A DNA stretch of 64,000 nucleotides from Pseudomonas antarctica (GCF_900624995.1 NZ_UYXQ01000001.1:124001-188000), one strand, 5' to 3'. Shown: positions 18,954-31,557, numbered from the stretch's first letter. The notes: generated by a model not told the origin, from the sequence alone. Numbers and translations are program-made.

Positions 18954-18979
18954 TCACTGAACTGGCATCACTGAACTGG
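18954..18979 (+). repeat. Two tandem 12-mers before coaBC
   Basis: TCACTGAACTGG occurs at 18954-18965 and 18968-18979, a 14-base period. The second copy ends just before the GGAAAGG ribosome-binding site of coaBC. Confidence 0.75.
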
Positions 18980-18991
18980 AAAGGCAAACCA

Positions 18992-20200
18992 ATGCAGCGT
19001 CTGTATCGGAAACGCATCGTTCTCGGCGTCGGCGGCGGCATTGCCGCCTACAAGAGCGCAGAGCTGGTTCGCAGGCTCCTGGACCAAGGCGCCGAAGTGC
19101 GCGTGGTCATGACCCGCGGTGGCAGTGAGTTCATCACCCCGCTGACCATGCAAGCCCTGTCCGGCCACCCGGTTCACCTTGACCTGCTGGACCCGGCGGC
19201 AGAAGCCGCGATGGGCCATATCGAGCTGGCCAAATGGGCCGACTTGGTACTCATCGCCCCGGCGACCGCCGACCTGATCGCCCGCATGGCCCAAGGCATC
19301 GCTGATGACCTGCTGACCACCCTGGTACTGGCCACCGACGCCACCGTCGCCATTGCCCCGGCCATGAACCAGGCCATGTGGCGCGACCCGGCCACCCAGG
19401 CGAACACCCAACTCCTGCAAAGCCGAGGCCTCAAAGTGTTCGGCCCCGCGTCCGGCAGCCAGGCCTGCGGCGACGTCGGCATGGGCCGCATGCTCGAAGC
19501 CACCGACCTGGCGCTGTGCGCCGCCGAGTGCTTCCAGCACCTGGCCCTGACCGGCAAGCACGTGCTGATCACTGCCGGCCCGACCCAGGAAAACATCGAC
19601 CCGGTGCGCTACATCACCAACCATAGCTCAGGAAAAATGGGCTTTGCCTTGGCGGAAGCCGCGGTCGAGGCAGGCGCGCGCGTCACCTTGATCACCGGCC
19701 CGGTGCATTTGCCGACGCCTGATCGGGTGACGCGAATCGACGTAGTCAGCGCCCGAGACATGCTGGCAGCCTGTGAGGCAGCGATTCCCTGCGATCTGTT
19801 TATCGCTTCGGCAGCGGTCGCGGACTACCGCCCGGAAGTCGTCGCCCCGCAAAAGCTTAAGAAAGACCCTACAAGCGGCGACGGCCTGCTCCTGCAAATG
19901 GTGCGCAACCCGGACATTCTGGCAACTATCGCCACGCGTTCAGACCGCCCGTTCAGCGTCGGCTTTGCCGCCGAAACCGAGCACCTGCTGGACTACGCCG
20001 CACGCAAGTTGAAAGACAAAAACCTCGACCTGATCGTTGCCAATGATGTCGCCAACCCGAGCATCGGCTTCAACAGTGAGGAAAATGCCATCAGCGTGAT
20101 CGACCGCGAGTTGCACGCCACCGTTTTCGCCCAGACCAGCAAGGGCAAGATTGCCCGCCAACTGATCTCATTTATCGCCCAACGGCTGAACCAGGTTTAA
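18992..20200 (+). CDS. coaBC: CoaBC: phosphopantothenoylcysteine decarboxylase/synthetase
   Basis: A 402-residue bifunctional enzyme of coenzyme A synthesis. The N-terminal flavin-dependent CoaC domain (about 1-190) has the PAMNQAMW motif and the cysteine in [12 protein letters not shown]. The C-terminal CoaB domain (about 191-402) has [28 protein letters not shown] and KLKKDP. It joins cysteine to phosphopantothenate and then decarboxylates it. dut begins 6 bases after its stop, so the two are co-transcribed. Confidence 0.96.
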   Translation: MQRLYRKRIVLGVGGGIAAYKSAELVRRLLDQGAEVRVVMTRGGSEFITPLTMQALSGHPVHLDLLDPAAEAAMGHIELAKWADLVLIAPATADLIARMAQGIADDLLTTLVLATDATVAIAPAMNQAMWRDPATQANTQLLQSRGLKVFGPASGSQACGDVGMGRMLEATDLALCAAECFQHLALTGKHVLITAGPTQENIDPVRYITNHSSGKMGFALAEAAVEAGARVTLITGPVHLPTPDRVTRIDVVSARDMLAACEAAIPCDLFIASAAVADYRPEVVAPQKLKKDPTSGDGLLLQMVRNPDILATIATRSDRPFSVGFAAETEHLLDYAARKLKDKNLDLIVANDVANPSIGFNSEENAISVIDRELHATVFAQTSKGKIARQLISFIAQRLNQV

Positions 20201-20205
20201 TTTAC

Positions 20206-20661
20206 ATGCACGCTTTGCAAGCCAAGATTCTCGACCCCCGCATCGGCAACGAATTCCCACTGCCGGCCTACGCCACCCCAGGCTCCGCCGGGCTGGACCT
20301 GCGCGCCATGCTCAAGGAAGACACCGTCCTCGAACCGGGCCAGACCCTCCTGATTCCTACCGGCCTGTCGATCTATGTCGGCGACCCGGGCCTGGCGGCA
20401 CTGATCCTGCCGCGCTCCGGCCTGGGCCACAAACACGGCATCGTACTGGGCAACCTCGTAGGCCTGATTGACTCCGATTACCAGGGCGAGCTGATGGTGT
20501 CGTGCTGGAACCGTGGCCAGACCGCCTTCAACATTGCTGTCGGCGAACGCATCGCCCAATTGGTGCTGGTGCCGGTGGTGCAGGCGCGCTTCGAGCTGGT
20601 ACAGGAATTCGACGAGACCCAACGCGGCGCGGGCGGCTTTGGGCATTCCGGCAGCCACTGA
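20206..20661 (+). CDS. dut: dUTP diphosphatase
   Basis: A 151-residue trimeric dUTPase that hydrolyses dUTP to dUMP and pyrophosphate. All five motifs are present, including [32 protein letters not shown] and the C-terminal [10 protein letters not shown]. It is immediately downstream of coaBC, a conserved pairing in proteobacteria. Confidence 0.97.
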   Translation: MHALQAKILDPRIGNEFPLPAYATPGSAGLDLRAMLKEDTVLEPGQTLLIPTGLSIYVGDPGLAALILPRSGLGHKHGIVLGNLVGLIDSDYQGELMVSCWNRGQTAFNIAVGERIAQLVLVPVVQARFELVQEFDETQRGAGGFGHSGSH

Positions 20662-20925
20662 CTAAGCTGAACCAGGCTGGGCGCCTGTGCCCGGCCTGAC
20701 GCTAACGCATGGCTTTTCAGGATGAACAATGCGCGCACCTTACAAGCGAGATTTCATAAGTGAAATCAATGCATTACGAGGGAAAAAGCACAAAGCGCGA
20801 GCGCCGGTGGCATTTGCGCACCACGAACTCTCTGCCGAAAAAGCCGTCATACCCTTCAGTTTGAGCCCGCCGGTCAGCCACATTCAGGCCAGCTTTGCCC
20901 CCTTCAGATGGAGTTTCCCCTCGCG

Positions 20926-22323
20926 ATGAGTACCGCAGCCCGAGTAGCCCCGACATTCCCCGACAGCATCTTTCGCGCCTACGACATTCGTGGCGTGGTG
21001 CCCAAGACCCTGACCGCCGAAACCGCTTACTGGATCGGCCGTGCCATCGGCGCCCAGAGCCTGGCCCAAGGCGAGCCTAACGTCTCGGTTGGCCGTGATG
21101 GCCGCTTGTCCGGCCCGGAGCTGGTAGAACAGCTGATCCAGGGCCTGGCCGACAGTGGCTGCCACGTAAGCGACGTCGGTCTGGTGCCGACGCCTGCGCT
21201 GTACTACGCAGCCAACGTACTGGCCGGCAAATCCGGGGTGATGCTCACCGGCAGCCATAACCCATCGGACTACAATGGCTTCAAGATCGTCATCGCCGGT
21301 GACACCCTCGCCAACGAACAGATCCAGGCCCTGCATGACCGCCTGAAGAACAATGACTTGACCAGCGGCACCGGCAGTATCACCAAGGTCGACATTCTTC
21401 AGCGCTACTCCGACGAAATCACCGGCGACGTCAAACTCGCGCGCCGCCTGAAAGTGGTAGTGGACTGCGGCAACAGCGCGGCCGGCGTGATCGCCCCGCA
21501 ACTGCTCGAAGCCCTGAACTGCGAAGTGATCCCGTTGTTCTGCGACGTCGACGGCAACTTCCCTAACCACCACCCGGACCCGGGCAAGCCTGAAAACCTG
21601 GTGGACCTGATTGCCAAGGTCAAGGAGACCGGCGCCGACGTGGGCCTGGCTTTCGACGGTGACGGCGACCGTGTTGGCGTGGTGACAGACACTGGCGAGA
21701 ACGTGTTCGCCGACCGCCTGCTGATGCTGTTTGCACGCGACGTGGTGGCACGCAACCCCAACGCCGAAATCATCTTCGACGTGAAATGCACTCGCCGCCT
21801 CACCCCGCTGATCAAGGAATACGGCGGTCGCCCACTCATGTGGAAGACCGGTCACTCGTTGATCAAAAAGAAAATGAAGGAAACCGGCGCGCTGTTGGCC
21901 GGCGAAATGAGCGGCCACGTGTTCTTCAAAGAGCGCTGGTTCGGGTTTGACGACGGCATTTACAGCGCCGCCCGTCTACTGGAGATCCTCAGCAAGGAAA
22001 AATCCACGGCGCAGGAGCTGTTTCAGACCTTCCCGAATGATATTTCTACGCCAGAGATCAATATCCATGTGACCGAGGAGAGCAAATTCAGCATCATTGA
22101 CGCACTGCACGATGCGCAATGGGGCGAAGGCGCCAACCTGACCACCATTGATGGTGTGCGAGTCGATTACGCCAAAGGCTGGGGCCTGGTTCGCGCGTCC
22201 AACACCACACCGGTGCTGGTCCTGCGTTTCGAGGCGGATACCGAGGCTGAGTTGCAGCGCATCAAGGACGTGTTCCACGCCCAGTTGAAACGTGTTGCCC
22301 CTGATCTCCAATTACCGTTCTGA
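20926..22323 (+). CDS. algC: Phosphomannomutase/phosphoglucomutase AlgC
   Basis: A 465-residue alpha-D-phosphohexomutase that interconverts mannose or glucose 6- and 1-phosphates for alginate, LPS and other polysaccharides. The phosphoserine is S110 in MLTGSHNPSDYNG, the metal loop is FDGDGDRVG, and the sugar-binding loop GEMSGHVFF is intact. The ATG at 20926 gives the MSTA start known for AlgC, with GGAG about 12 bases upstream. An in-frame ATG at 20908 lacks a ribosome-binding site. argB follows 19 bases later. Confidence 0.95.
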   Translation: MSTAARVAPTFPDSIFRAYDIRGVVPKTLTAETAYWIGRAIGAQSLAQGEPNVSVGRDGRLSGPELVEQLIQGLADSGCHVSDVGLVPTPALYYAANVLAGKSGVMLTGSHNPSDYNGFKIVIAGDTLANEQIQALHDRLKNNDLTSGTGSITKVDILQRYSDEITGDVKLARRLKVVVDCGNSAAGVIAPQLLEALNCEVIPLFCDVDGNFPNHHPDPGKPENLVDLIAKVKETGADVGLAFDGDGDRVGVVTDTGENVFADRLLMLFARDVVARNPNAEIIFDVKCTRRLTPLIKEYGGRPLMWKTGHSLIKKKMKETGALLAGEMSGHVFFKERWFGFDDGIYSAARLLEILSKEKSTAQELFQTFPNDISTPEINIHVTEESKFSIIDALHDAQWGEGANLTTIDGVRVDYAKGWGLVRASNTTPVLVLRFEADTEAELQRIKDVFHAQLKRVAPDLQLPF

Positions 22324-22342
22324 TTTTTTACCGGAGCCCTGA

Positions 22343-23248
<906 letters not shown>

Positions 23249-23260
23249 TCGGCAGAAAAT

Positions 23261-23300
23261 AAAAAGGCCCCGCTCAATCAAATTGAGCGGGGCCTTTTTT
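23261..23300. terminator. Bidirectional terminator between argB and pyrE
   Basis: AAAAAGGCCCCGCTCAAT and ATTGAGCGGGGCCTTTTTT make a long GC-rich stem flanked by A and T runs, between converging genes. A single REP-like half (GTGGGAGCTGGCTTGC) follows at 23301. Confidence 0.92.
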
Positions 23301-23329
23301 GTGGGAGCTGGCTTGCATGGGCCGCCGTC

Positions 23330-23974
23330 TCAGACGCCGAACTGCTCGCGGTACGCCTTGACCGCCGGCAAATGCTGCTTGAGCTGCGGGTCATCTTCCA
23401 GGAACTGCAACACCTGGTTCAACGACACGATGCTCACCACCGGAATGGCGAAATCACGCTCCACTTCCTGGATTGCCGACAACTCACCGTTGCCGCGCTC
23501 CTGGCGGTTCAGGGCGATCAGCACGCCGGCTGCCTTGGCGCCGTCCTGGGACGCGATGATCTGCATCACTTCACGAATCGCAGTGCCGGCGGTGATTACG
23601 GCGTCGATGATCAGCACGTCGCCTTTAAGCGCAGCACCGACCAGGCTACCGCCTTCGCCATGCGCCTTAGCCTCTTTGCGGTTGAAGCACCACGGCAAAT
23701 CCAGCCCATGATGTTCGGCCAACGCCACGGCAGTCGCGGCCGCCAGCGGGATGCCCTTGTAGGCTGGGCCGAACAGTACGTCGAAGGAAATACCGCTTTC
23801 AACAATGGCTGCCGCGTAGAAACGACCCAACTGAGCCAGGGCCGAACCCGAGTTGAACAAGCCTGCATTGAAGAAGTACGGGCTGGTACGCCCAGACTTC
23901 AGAGTGAACTCACCGAAGCGTAAAACGCCGCGATCGATGGCAAAACGAATGAAATCGCGTTGATACGCCTGCAT
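23330..23974 (-). CDS. pyrE: Orotate phosphoribosyltransferase
   Basis: A 214-residue enzyme that joins orotate and PRPP to make orotidine monophosphate in pyrimidine synthesis. The PRPP motif is [17 protein letters not shown]. The flexible-loop region has [12 protein letters not shown]. The start MQAYQRDF is the normal Pseudomonas N-terminus. It diverges from crc over an 82-base gap that contains a perfect palindrome. Confidence 0.96.
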   Translation of the reverse strand: MQAYQRDFIRFAIDRGVLRFGEFTLKSGRTSPYFFNAGLFNSGSALAQLGRFYAAAIVESGISFDVLFGPAYKGIPLAAATAVALAEHHGLDLPWCFNRKEAKAHGEGGSLVGAALKGDVLIIDAVITAGTAIREVMQIIASQDGAKAAGVLIALNRQERGNGELSAIQEVERDFAIPVVSIVSLNQVLQFLEDDPQLKQHLPAVKAYREQFGV

Positions 23975-24018
23975 GAAAAAAGCCTCAGATACCACGGATT
24001 TAGCTAATTAGGTAGACG

Positions 24019-24035
24019 GCGTGTATCATACACGC
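24019..24035. promoter_or_regulatory. Perfect 17-base palindrome between pyrE and crc
   Basis: GCGTGTATCATACACGC is a perfect dyad centred at 24027, in the short gap between divergent pyrE and crc. It starts 45 bases from the pyrE start and ends 22 bases from the crc start, the right place for an operator or overlapping promoters. Confidence 0.6.
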
Positions 24036-24056
24036 ACGCGATTTTTGGGGCCATTT

Positions 24057-24836
24057 ATGCGGATCATCAGTGTGAACGTCAATGGTATTCAGGCTGCAGT
24101 CGAGCGTGGTTTGCTCAGTTGGCTGCAAGCACAGAATGCCGACGTCATCTGCCTGCAGGACACCCGCGCCTCCGCCTTTGAACTGGACGACCCAGCCTTC
24201 CAACTGGATGGCTACTTCCTTTATGCCTGCGATGCCGAAGTGCCCACCCAAGGTGGCGTGGCTTTGTACTCGCGGTTGCAACCCAAGGCGGTCATCAGCG
24301 GCCTCGGCTTCGAGACAGCCGACCGCTACGGGCGCTACCTGCAAGCCGATTTCGACAAGGTCAGCATCGCGACCTTGCTGCTCCCTTCGGGGCAGAACGG
24401 CGATGAAGACTTGAACCAGAAGTTCAAGCTAATGGACGATTTCGCCCGTTATCTGGATAAACAGCGGCGTAAACGTCGCGAGTACATTTACTGTGGCTCG
24501 CTGTACGTGGCGCAACAAAAGCTGGATATCAAGAACTGGCGCGACAGCCAGCAATCCCCGGGCTTCCTGGCGCCGGAACGGGCCTGGATGGACGAGATTG
24601 TCGGCAACATGGGTTATGTCGATGCCCTGCGCGAAGTCAGCCGCGAAGGCGACCAGTACAGCTGGTGGCCGGACAACGAACAGGCTGAGATGCTCAACCT
24701 GGGCTGGCGTTTCGACTACCAGCTGCTGACCCCCGGCCTGCGCCGGTTTGTTCGCAGCGCACGCCTGCCGCGTCAGCCACGCTTCTCGCAGCACGCGCCG
24801 CTGATCGTGGACTACGACTGGACACTGACCATCTAA
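24057..24836 (+). CDS. crc: Catabolite repression control protein Crc
   Basis: A 259-residue protein of the endonuclease/exonuclease/phosphatase fold (MRIISVNVNGIQAAVERGL start). In Pseudomonas, Crc works with Hfq to block translation of catabolic mRNAs bearing A-rich sites when preferred carbon sources are present, and is titrated by CrcZ-type RNAs. It is not an active nuclease. Length and location beside pyrE are exactly as in PAO1. A strong terminator follows. Confidence 0.95.
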   Translation: MRIISVNVNGIQAAVERGLLSWLQAQNADVICLQDTRASAFELDDPAFQLDGYFLYACDAEVPTQGGVALYSRLQPKAVISGLGFETADRYGRYLQADFDKVSIATLLLPSGQNGDEDLNQKFKLMDDFARYLDKQRRKRREYIYCGSLYVAQQKLDIKNWRDSQQSPGFLAPERAWMDEIVGNMGYVDALREVSREGDQYSWWPDNEQAEMLNLGWRFDYQLLTPGLRRFVRSARLPRQPRFSQHAPLIVDYDWTLTI

Positions 24837-24850
24837 GGTCTTTTTCCAGG

Positions 24851-24886
24851 CACAAAAAAACCGACATCGCTGTCGGTTTTTTTGTG
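24851..24886. terminator. Bidirectional terminator after crc
   Basis: AAACCGACA and TGTCGGTTT pair around a 4-base loop with long A and T tracts on each side. It separates crc from the converging DUF4870 gene. Confidence 0.92.
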
Positions 24887-24894
24887 GGTGCTCA

Positions 24895-25263
24895 TTATTT
24901 GATCAGCCGCCAGGTAAAGGGATAGCGATAGGCGATCCCTTTGTTGGCCTTGATCGAACCAATGATCGTCAGCACTACGGTCGCAATTGCCAAGGCAGCC
25001 ATCAGGAAGAAACCAATCACCGCAAAGGCGAGCACGATGCAAACCAGCCAGGCAATGGCCACGGTGATCTGGAAGTTCAAGGCTTCCTTGCCCTGATCAT
25101 CAATGAACGGGTCCACTTCCTTCTTCATCTGCCACAGAATCAGCGGCCCGACGACACTGCCGAAGGGGAACACAAACCCCAGAAATGCCGCGAGGTGACA
25201 CAACATTGCGCCCTGGCGCACTTCGTAGGAAGGCGTGGGCACGGGAAGTTGACTGTCATTCAT
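24895..25263 (-). CDS. DUF4870 small membrane protein
   Basis: A 122-residue protein with about three hydrophobic segments (near residues 18-45, 65-85 and 86-106) and the DUF4870 pattern around LGFVFPFGSVVGPLILWQ and DDQGKEALNFQ. These are inner-membrane proteins of unknown role. It is convergent with crc and starts 22 bases after the stop of rph in the same direction, so it may be the last gene of an rph transcript. Confidence 0.82.
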   Translation of the reverse strand: MNDSQLPVPTPSYEVRQGAMLCHLAAFLGFVFPFGSVVGPLILWQMKKEVDPFIDDQGKEALNFQITVAIAWLVCIVLAFAVIGFFLMAALAIATVVLTIIGSIKANKGIAYRYPFTWRLIK

Positions 25264-25285
25264 GGCGTTTCTCCTTGAGGCCGAT

Positions 25286-26008
25286 TCAGTCAGCCAGAGC
25301 GGCGTTCTGCAGTTCGAAGATTTCGGTCATGCCTTTCTGGGCCAGGGCCAGCATGGCATTCAGGTCGGCCGGCTGGAATGGCGCGCCTTCGGCGGTGCCC
25401 TGCACTTCGATGAAACCACCGGTGCTGGTCATTACCACGTTCAGGTCGGTCTCGGCAGCCGAGTCTTCCAGGTAGTCCAGGTCCAGCACAGGCTCGCCCT
25501 GGTACATGCCGACCGACACCGCAGCAATCATCTGCTTGAGCGGGTCGCCAGCCTTGAGGCCGCCACGCTTCTTGATCACTTTCAGCGCATCAACAAGGGC
25601 CACCATGGCACCGGTGATGGAGGCAGTGCGGGTGCCGCCGTCGGCCTGGATCACGTCGCAATCGACGTACAGGGTCACGTCGCCCAGCTTGGACATGTCC
25701 AGGGCTGCGCGCAGCGAACGACCGATCAGGCGCTGGATTTCCAGGGTACGCCCGCCTTGCTTGCCACGGCTGGCTTCACGCTGGTTACGCTCGCCAGTGG
25801 CGCGCGGCAGCATGCCGTACTCGGCGGTCAACCAACCCTGGCCCTGGCCCTTGAGGAAACGCGGCACACCGTTTTCGACGCTAACGGTGCAGATCACCTT
25901 GGTATCGCCAAACTCGACCAGTACAGATCCCTCGGCGTGTTTGGTGTAGTTGCGGGTGATGCGGATCGAGCGGAGCTGATCGGCAGCGCGACCACTTGGA
26001 CGTTTCAT
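25286..26008 (-). CDS. rph: Ribonuclease PH
   Basis: A 240-residue phosphate-dependent 3' exoribonuclease that trims tRNA 3' ends. [15 protein letters not shown] is the family start, and the catalytic-domain segments [19 protein letters not shown] and [15 protein letters not shown] are intact. An upstream in-frame start would add a non-conserved tail. Unlike the frameshifted rph of E. coli K-12, this gene is full length. Confidence 0.96.
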   Translation of the reverse strand: MKRPSGRAADQLRSIRITRNYTKHAEGSVLVEFGDTKVICTVSVENGVPRFLKGQGQGWLTAEYGMLPRATGERNQREASRGKQGGRTLEIQRLIGRSLRAALDMSKLGDVTLYVDCDVIQADGGTRTASITGAMVALVDALKVIKKRGGLKAGDPLKQMIAAVSVGMYQGEPVLDLDYLEDSAAETDLNVVMTSTGGFIEVQGTAEGAPFQPADLNAMLALAQKGMTEIFELQNAALAD

Positions 26009-26108
26009 AGGGGATACCTGTACGGAGGACGAAAAACTGCCGAGCATTATAGAGCCGCGAATCGTTTCGGGGCACTTCTAAAAAATTCGGTTACGAATGG
26101 CTAGCCTA

Positions 26109-26149
26109 GCGCCCATTGTTTGGGCGCGCTCGCCCCACTGCGCTACAAT
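26109..26149 (+). promoter_or_regulatory. Putative yicC promoter with an overlapping inverted repeat
   Basis: A -10-like TACAAT (26144-26149) lies 18 bases after a -35-like TTGGGC (26120-26125). The perfect inverted repeat GCGCCCA-N5-TGGGCGC (26109-26127) overlaps the -35. It is upstream of yicC-gmk. Confidence 0.45.
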
Positions 26150-26225
26150 CCTGCGCCTTCGTAGCCTGTCGGCTTCAATTTACTCATCAGCCCGTCTTTG
26201 CGGGACTGCATCGCGAGGTACCTCC

Positions 26226-27720
<1,495 letters not shown>

Positions 27721-27732
27721 TTGGCTCTTCCC

Positions 27733-27824
27733 AAAACGGCTACAAGGGCTTTACATTGGCACTTGTAGCGGTTTTGCGAGGGCGCGGGAAAAATCAGCGC
27801 TTCCCTAAACGCTGGTGATTTTTT
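27733..27824 (+). terminator. Two hairpins between gmk and rpoZ
   Basis: The first is a 14-base stem with one mismatch (AAAACGGCTACAAG with CTTGTAGCGGTTTT, 27733-27775). The second pairs AAAATCA and TGATTTT with an inner GCG/CGC and runs into T residues (27790-27824). Together they look like a tandem terminator for gmk, with the rpoZ promoter downstream. Confidence 0.65.
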
Positions 27825-27887
27825 AAACTGTTTAGTCCGCTCGCCCAACCGGGCAGCGCGCATCTTGCATTCGCTCCGAGGAATACC

Positions 27888-28151
27888 ATGGCCCGCGTAA
27901 CCGTTGAAGACTGCCTAGAACACGTGGATAACCGCTTTGAGCTGGTCATGCTCTCTACCAAGCGTGCCCGTCAACTGGCCACTGGCGGCAAAGAGCCCCT
28001 GGTCCAGTGGGAAAACGACAAGCCTACCGTAGTCGCCCTGCGCGAAATCGCTGAAGGCCTGATGAGCTACGAGTTCATCGCCAACGCCGAAATCGTTGAA
28101 GACGAACCGCTGTTTGCAGCGTTCGAGGACGAGTCCAACGAGGCCGTCTAA
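27888..28151 (+). CDS. rpoZ: RNA polymerase omega subunit
   Basis: An 87-residue protein with the family start [19 protein letters not shown] and the AREI-like helix ([11 protein letters not shown]). Omega helps assemble RNA polymerase and forms part of a ppGpp-binding site. It is followed 60 bases later by spoT, the conserved proteobacterial order. Confidence 0.97.
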   Translation: MARVTVEDCLEHVDNRFELVMLSTKRARQLATGGKEPLVQWENDKPTVVALREIAEGLMSYEFIANAEIVEDEPLFAAFEDESNEAV

Positions 28152-28211
28152 GCCTATGCCTGGTCGACGTAGCACGGCGCAGGGTCACAGCCTTCGGCAG
28201 GAGTTAACACT

Positions 28212-30317
28212 TTGCCGAGCATAGACGCCCTCGCCGATCGCTTATCGACCTACCTCGGCCCAGACCAGGTCAACCTGGTCCGCCGAGCGTATTTCTACGC
28301 CGAACAAGCCCACGACGGTCAACGCCGCCGCAGTGGCGAGGCGTATGTCACGCATCCTCTTGCAGTGGCAAATATTCTCGCCGACATGCACATGGACCAT
28401 CAGAGCCTGATGGCTGCGATGCTGCATGACGTGATCGAAGACACCGGCATCGCCAAGGAAGCGCTCAGTGCGCAATTTGGCGAAACCGTGGCCGAACTGG
28501 TCGACGGGGTCAGCAAGCTGACCCAGATGAACTTCGAGACCAAGGCCGAAGCCCAGGCGGAAAACTTCCAGAAGATGGCCATGGCCATGGCCCGAGACAT
28601 TCGGGTGATCCTAGTCAAGCTGGCCGACCGGCTGCACAACATGCGCACGCTGGAAGTGCTGTCCGGCGAAAAACGCCGGCGTATTGCCAAGGAAACGCTG
28701 GAAATCTACGCGCCCATCGCCAACCGGCTGGGCATGCATGCCATTCGTATCGAGTTCGAAGACCTCGGTTTCAAGGCCATGCACCCAATGCGCTCGGCGC
28801 GCATCTACCAGGCGGTCAAACGCGCCCGGGGCAACCGCAAGGAAATCGTCAACAAAATCGAAGAGTCGCTGAGCCATTGCCTGGCGATCGACGAAATCGA
28901 GGGCGAGGTCAGCGGCCGGCAGAAACACATCTACGGCATCTACAAGAAGATGCGCGGCAAGCGCCGGGCGTTCAACGAGATCATGGACGTGTACGCGTTC
29001 CGGATCATCGTCGACAAGGTCGACACCTGCTACCGCGTGCTGGGCGCTGTACATAATTTGTACAAACCCCTGCCGGGGCGCTTCAAGGACTACATCGCTA
29101 TTCCCAAGGCCAACGGCTATCAGTCGCTGCATACCACGTTGTTCGGTATGCACGGGGTGCCGATCGAGATCCAGATCCGCACGCGGGAAATGGAAGAAAT
29201 GGCCAACAACGGCATCGCCGCCCATTGGCTGTACAAATCCAGCGGCGACGAGCAGCCAAAAGGCACCCATGCCCGCGCCCGCCAGTGGGTCAAGGGCGTG
29301 CTGGAAATGCAGCAACGTGCCGGCAACTCCCTGGAATTTATCGAAAGCGTGAAGATCGACCTGTTTCCGGACGAGGTCTACGTATTCACGCCCAAAGGCC
29401 GAATCATGGAGCTGCCCAAAGGCTCCACAGCGGTCGACTTTGCTTACGCAGTGCATACCGACGTTGGCAACAGCTGCATCGCCTGCCGGATCAACCGTCG
29501 TCTCGCGCCGCTGTCCGAACCGTTGCAAAGCGGCTCCACGGTCGAGATCGTCAGCGCCCCCGGCGCGCGGCCAAACCCGGCCTGGCTCAATTTCGTGGTC
29601 ACCGGCAAGGCACGCACACACATCCGCCATGCCCTCAAACTGCAACGCCGCTCTGAGTCCATCAGCCTCGGCGAACGCCTGTTGAACAAGGTACTCAATG
29701 GTTTCGACAGCGCCCTGGAGAAGATCCCGGCCGAGCGCGTACAAGCGATGCTCCACGAGTATCGCCAGGAAACCATCGAAGACCTGCTCGAAGATATCGG
29801 CCTGGGCAACCGCATGGCCTATGTGGTGGCCCGCCGCCTGCTCGGCGAAGGCGAACAGCTGCCAAGCCCCGAAGGCCCGCTGGCGATTCGCGGCACCGAG
29901 GGCCTGGTGCTCAGCTACGCCAAGTGCTGCACGCCGATCCCGGGCGACCCGATTGTCGGCCACCTGTCCGCAGGCAAAGGCATGGTCGTGCACCTAGACA
30001 ACTGCCGCAATATCACTGAAATCCGTCACAACCCCGAGAAATGTATCCAGCTCTCATGGGCCAAGGACGTGACCGGCGAATTCAACGTCGAGCTGCGCGT
30101 TGAGCTGGAACACCAGCGCGGCCTGATCGCCCTGCTGGCCAGCAGCGTCAACGCGGCCGACGGCAATATCGAGAAAATCAGCATGGATGAGCGCGATGGC
30201 CGCATCAGCGTGGTCCAGTTGGTCGTCAGCGTGCACGACCGCGTGCACCTGGCCCGCGTGATCAAGAAGCTGCGCGCCCTGACCGGGGTGATTCGTATCA
30301 CCCGCATGCGCGCGTAG
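28212..30317 (+). CDS. spoT: Bifunctional (p)ppGpp synthetase/hydrolase SpoT
   Basis: A 701-residue stringent-response enzyme. It has an HD hydrolase domain (about 20-180, with [10 protein letters not shown]), a synthetase domain (about 230-350, with [20 protein letters not shown] and [21 protein letters not shown]), a TGS domain (about 385-450), and a zinc-finger-like and ACT C-terminus (about 550-701). The start is TTG at 28212, with GGAG 9 bases upstream and no earlier ATG. Downstream of rpoZ as in other gammaproteobacteria. Confidence 0.96.
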   Translation: MPSIDALADRLSTYLGPDQVNLVRRAYFYAEQAHDGQRRRSGEAYVTHPLAVANILADMHMDHQSLMAAMLHDVIEDTGIAKEALSAQFGETVAELVDGVSKLTQMNFETKAEAQAENFQKMAMAMARDIRVILVKLADRLHNMRTLEVLSGEKRRRIAKETLEIYAPIANRLGMHAIRIEFEDLGFKAMHPMRSARIYQAVKRARGNRKEIVNKIEESLSHCLAIDEIEGEVSGRQKHIYGIYKKMRGKRRAFNEIMDVYAFRIIVDKVDTCYRVLGAVHNLYKPLPGRFKDYIAIPKANGYQSLHTTLFGMHGVPIEIQIRTREMEEMANNGIAAHWLYKSSGDEQPKGTHARARQWVKGVLEMQQRAGNSLEFIESVKIDLFPDEVYVFTPKGRIMELPKGSTAVDFAYAVHTDVGNSCIACRINRRLAPLSEPLQSGSTVEIVSAPGARPNPAWLNFVVTGKARTHIRHALKLQRRSESISLGERLLNKVLNGFDSALEKIPAERVQAMLHEYRQETIEDLLEDIGLGNRMAYVVARRLLGEGEQLPSPEGPLAIRGTEGLVLSYAKCCTPIPGDPIVGHLSAGKGMVVHLDNCRNITEIRHNPEKCIQLSWAKDVTGEFNVELRVELEHQRGLIALLASSVNAADGNIEKISMDERDGRISVVQLVVSVHDRVHLARVIKKLRALTGVIRITRMRA

Positions 30318-30355
30318 CGCTTCAAATAGTCATCATCTCTTACAAGGAGTCACAC

Positions 30356-30736
30356 ATGACCAAGACTGTTATCACCAGCGACAAGGCCCCCGCCGCCATC
30401 GGTACTTACTCCCAGGCGATCAAGGCGGGCAATACCGTCTACATGTCCGGCCAGATCCCACTGGACCCAAAGACCATGGAACTGGTTGAAGGCTTTGAAG
30501 CACAAACCGTCCAGGTCTTCGAAAACCTCAAGTCGGTTGCCGAAGCCGCAGGCGGCTCGTTCAAGGACATCGTCAAGCTGAACATTTTCCTCACCGACCT
30601 GAGCCACTTCGCCAAGGTCAACGAGATCATGGGCAAGTACTTCGAACAGCCGTACCCAGCCCGTGCCGCTATCGGCGTTGCCGCCCTGCCAAAGGGCGCA
30701 CAGGTTGAGATGGACGCGATTCTGGTCATCGAGTAA
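30356..30736 (+). CDS. ridA: RidA, 2-iminobutanoate/2-iminopropanoate deaminase
   Basis: A 126-residue RidA protein that hydrolyses enamine/imine products of threonine and serine dehydratases. Motifs include [22 protein letters not shown] and the C-terminal [20 protein letters not shown] with the substrate-binding arginine. It sits 38 bases after spoT with a good AAGGAG site and is probably the housekeeping RidA, in contrast to the dad-linked copy at 4596. Confidence 0.93.
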   Translation: MTKTVITSDKAPAAIGTYSQAIKAGNTVYMSGQIPLDPKTMELVEGFEAQTVQVFENLKSVAEAAGGSFKDIVKLNIFLTDLSHFAKVNEIMGKYFEQPYPARAAIGVAALPKGAQVEMDAILVIE

Positions 30737-30792
30737 AACACCCGGCGCAGCCTCCACAGGCTGCGCCGACTTCGTTTCAGAAGGATTTCGTA

Positions 30793-31536
30793 ATGCGCAA
30801 AGCGCTTGTAGGCTTATCAACGCTCGCCCTGTTGCTCGGCGGCTGCGCCAGCAACCCCGCCGACCTGGATGTGAGCGGCACTTGGATCAACCAGGCCGCC
30901 ATCAACGCGGCAGCCAAGGGCGGCCCTTTGCGTGAAGCGCTGCAAACCTATGGCCCGAACCTTGAGTGGGAGGTCAACACCAAGGCTTCGCAGGCGCGCT
31001 ACTACAACGGTTTTGAAGTCGCCGAAGGCAAGTTGCTCAGCGGAAAACCCGGCGCCTGGAGCGTCGACTTCTACGGCAGCTCCGCCACCGAACTCAAGCG
31101 TCAAGGCAAACAACTGCTGCAAGTTGCCAACGACAATGAGCCTGAGCAACTGTTTGCCCGCGCCAAAGACCCAGCTCCAGAAGGTGCGCCACTGGGCGCC
31201 AACTTCGAGCGCACGCTTTATGCAGCCTACATGGGCGGCGACTGGAAGATCACCGACGGCACCGGTGACGGCGCCACAGTACAGTTCCAGGCTGACGGCA
31301 AAGTCGCCGGTTTGCCAGGCGTCGACCGGTACTCGCTGTGCTTGGCGGGTGACTGTGCCTCGATGAGCGGTGGCTACGACAGTATCTGGCTGCAGCTGAA
31401 TGGCCAAGGCAACCCGTGGATCTTCGCCCGCAAAGGCAAGCAACTGGAAATCTTCCAGGCAGTGAACACCGCGCAAACGGACGAAGTACCTTCGTTTACG
31501 CCGGGGCCACGCCAGTGGCTGCTGGAAAAGAAATAA
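30793..31536 (+). CDS. Predicted lipoprotein of unknown function
   Basis: A 247-residue protein with a lipoprotein signal peptide (MRKALVGLSTLALLLGGC, lipid-modified C18). The rest is soluble and has no recognised domain. WSVDFYGSSATELKR and WLQLNGQGNPWIFARKGKQ suggest a beta-rich fold. It follows ridA by 56 bases in the same direction. The PAO1 counterpart in this position is also uncharacterised. Confidence 0.8.
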   Translation: MRKALVGLSTLALLLGGCASNPADLDVSGTWINQAAINAAAKGGPLREALQTYGPNLEWEVNTKASQARYYNGFEVAEGKLLSGKPGAWSVDFYGSSATELKRQGKQLLQVANDNEPEQLFARAKDPAPEGAPLGANFERTLYAAYMGGDWKITDGTGDGATVQFQADGKVAGLPGVDRYSLCLAGDCASMSGGYDSIWLQLNGQGNPWIFARKGKQLEIFQAVNTAQTDEVPSFTPGPRQWLLEKK

Positions 31537-31557
31537 CCGCATGACGCAGACCTAAAG

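Noticed and set aside
20729..20929. Possible 66-residue peptide just upstream of algC
   Set aside because: It overlaps the algC start, has no recognised motif, and only a weak ribosome-binding site. More likely leader sequence.
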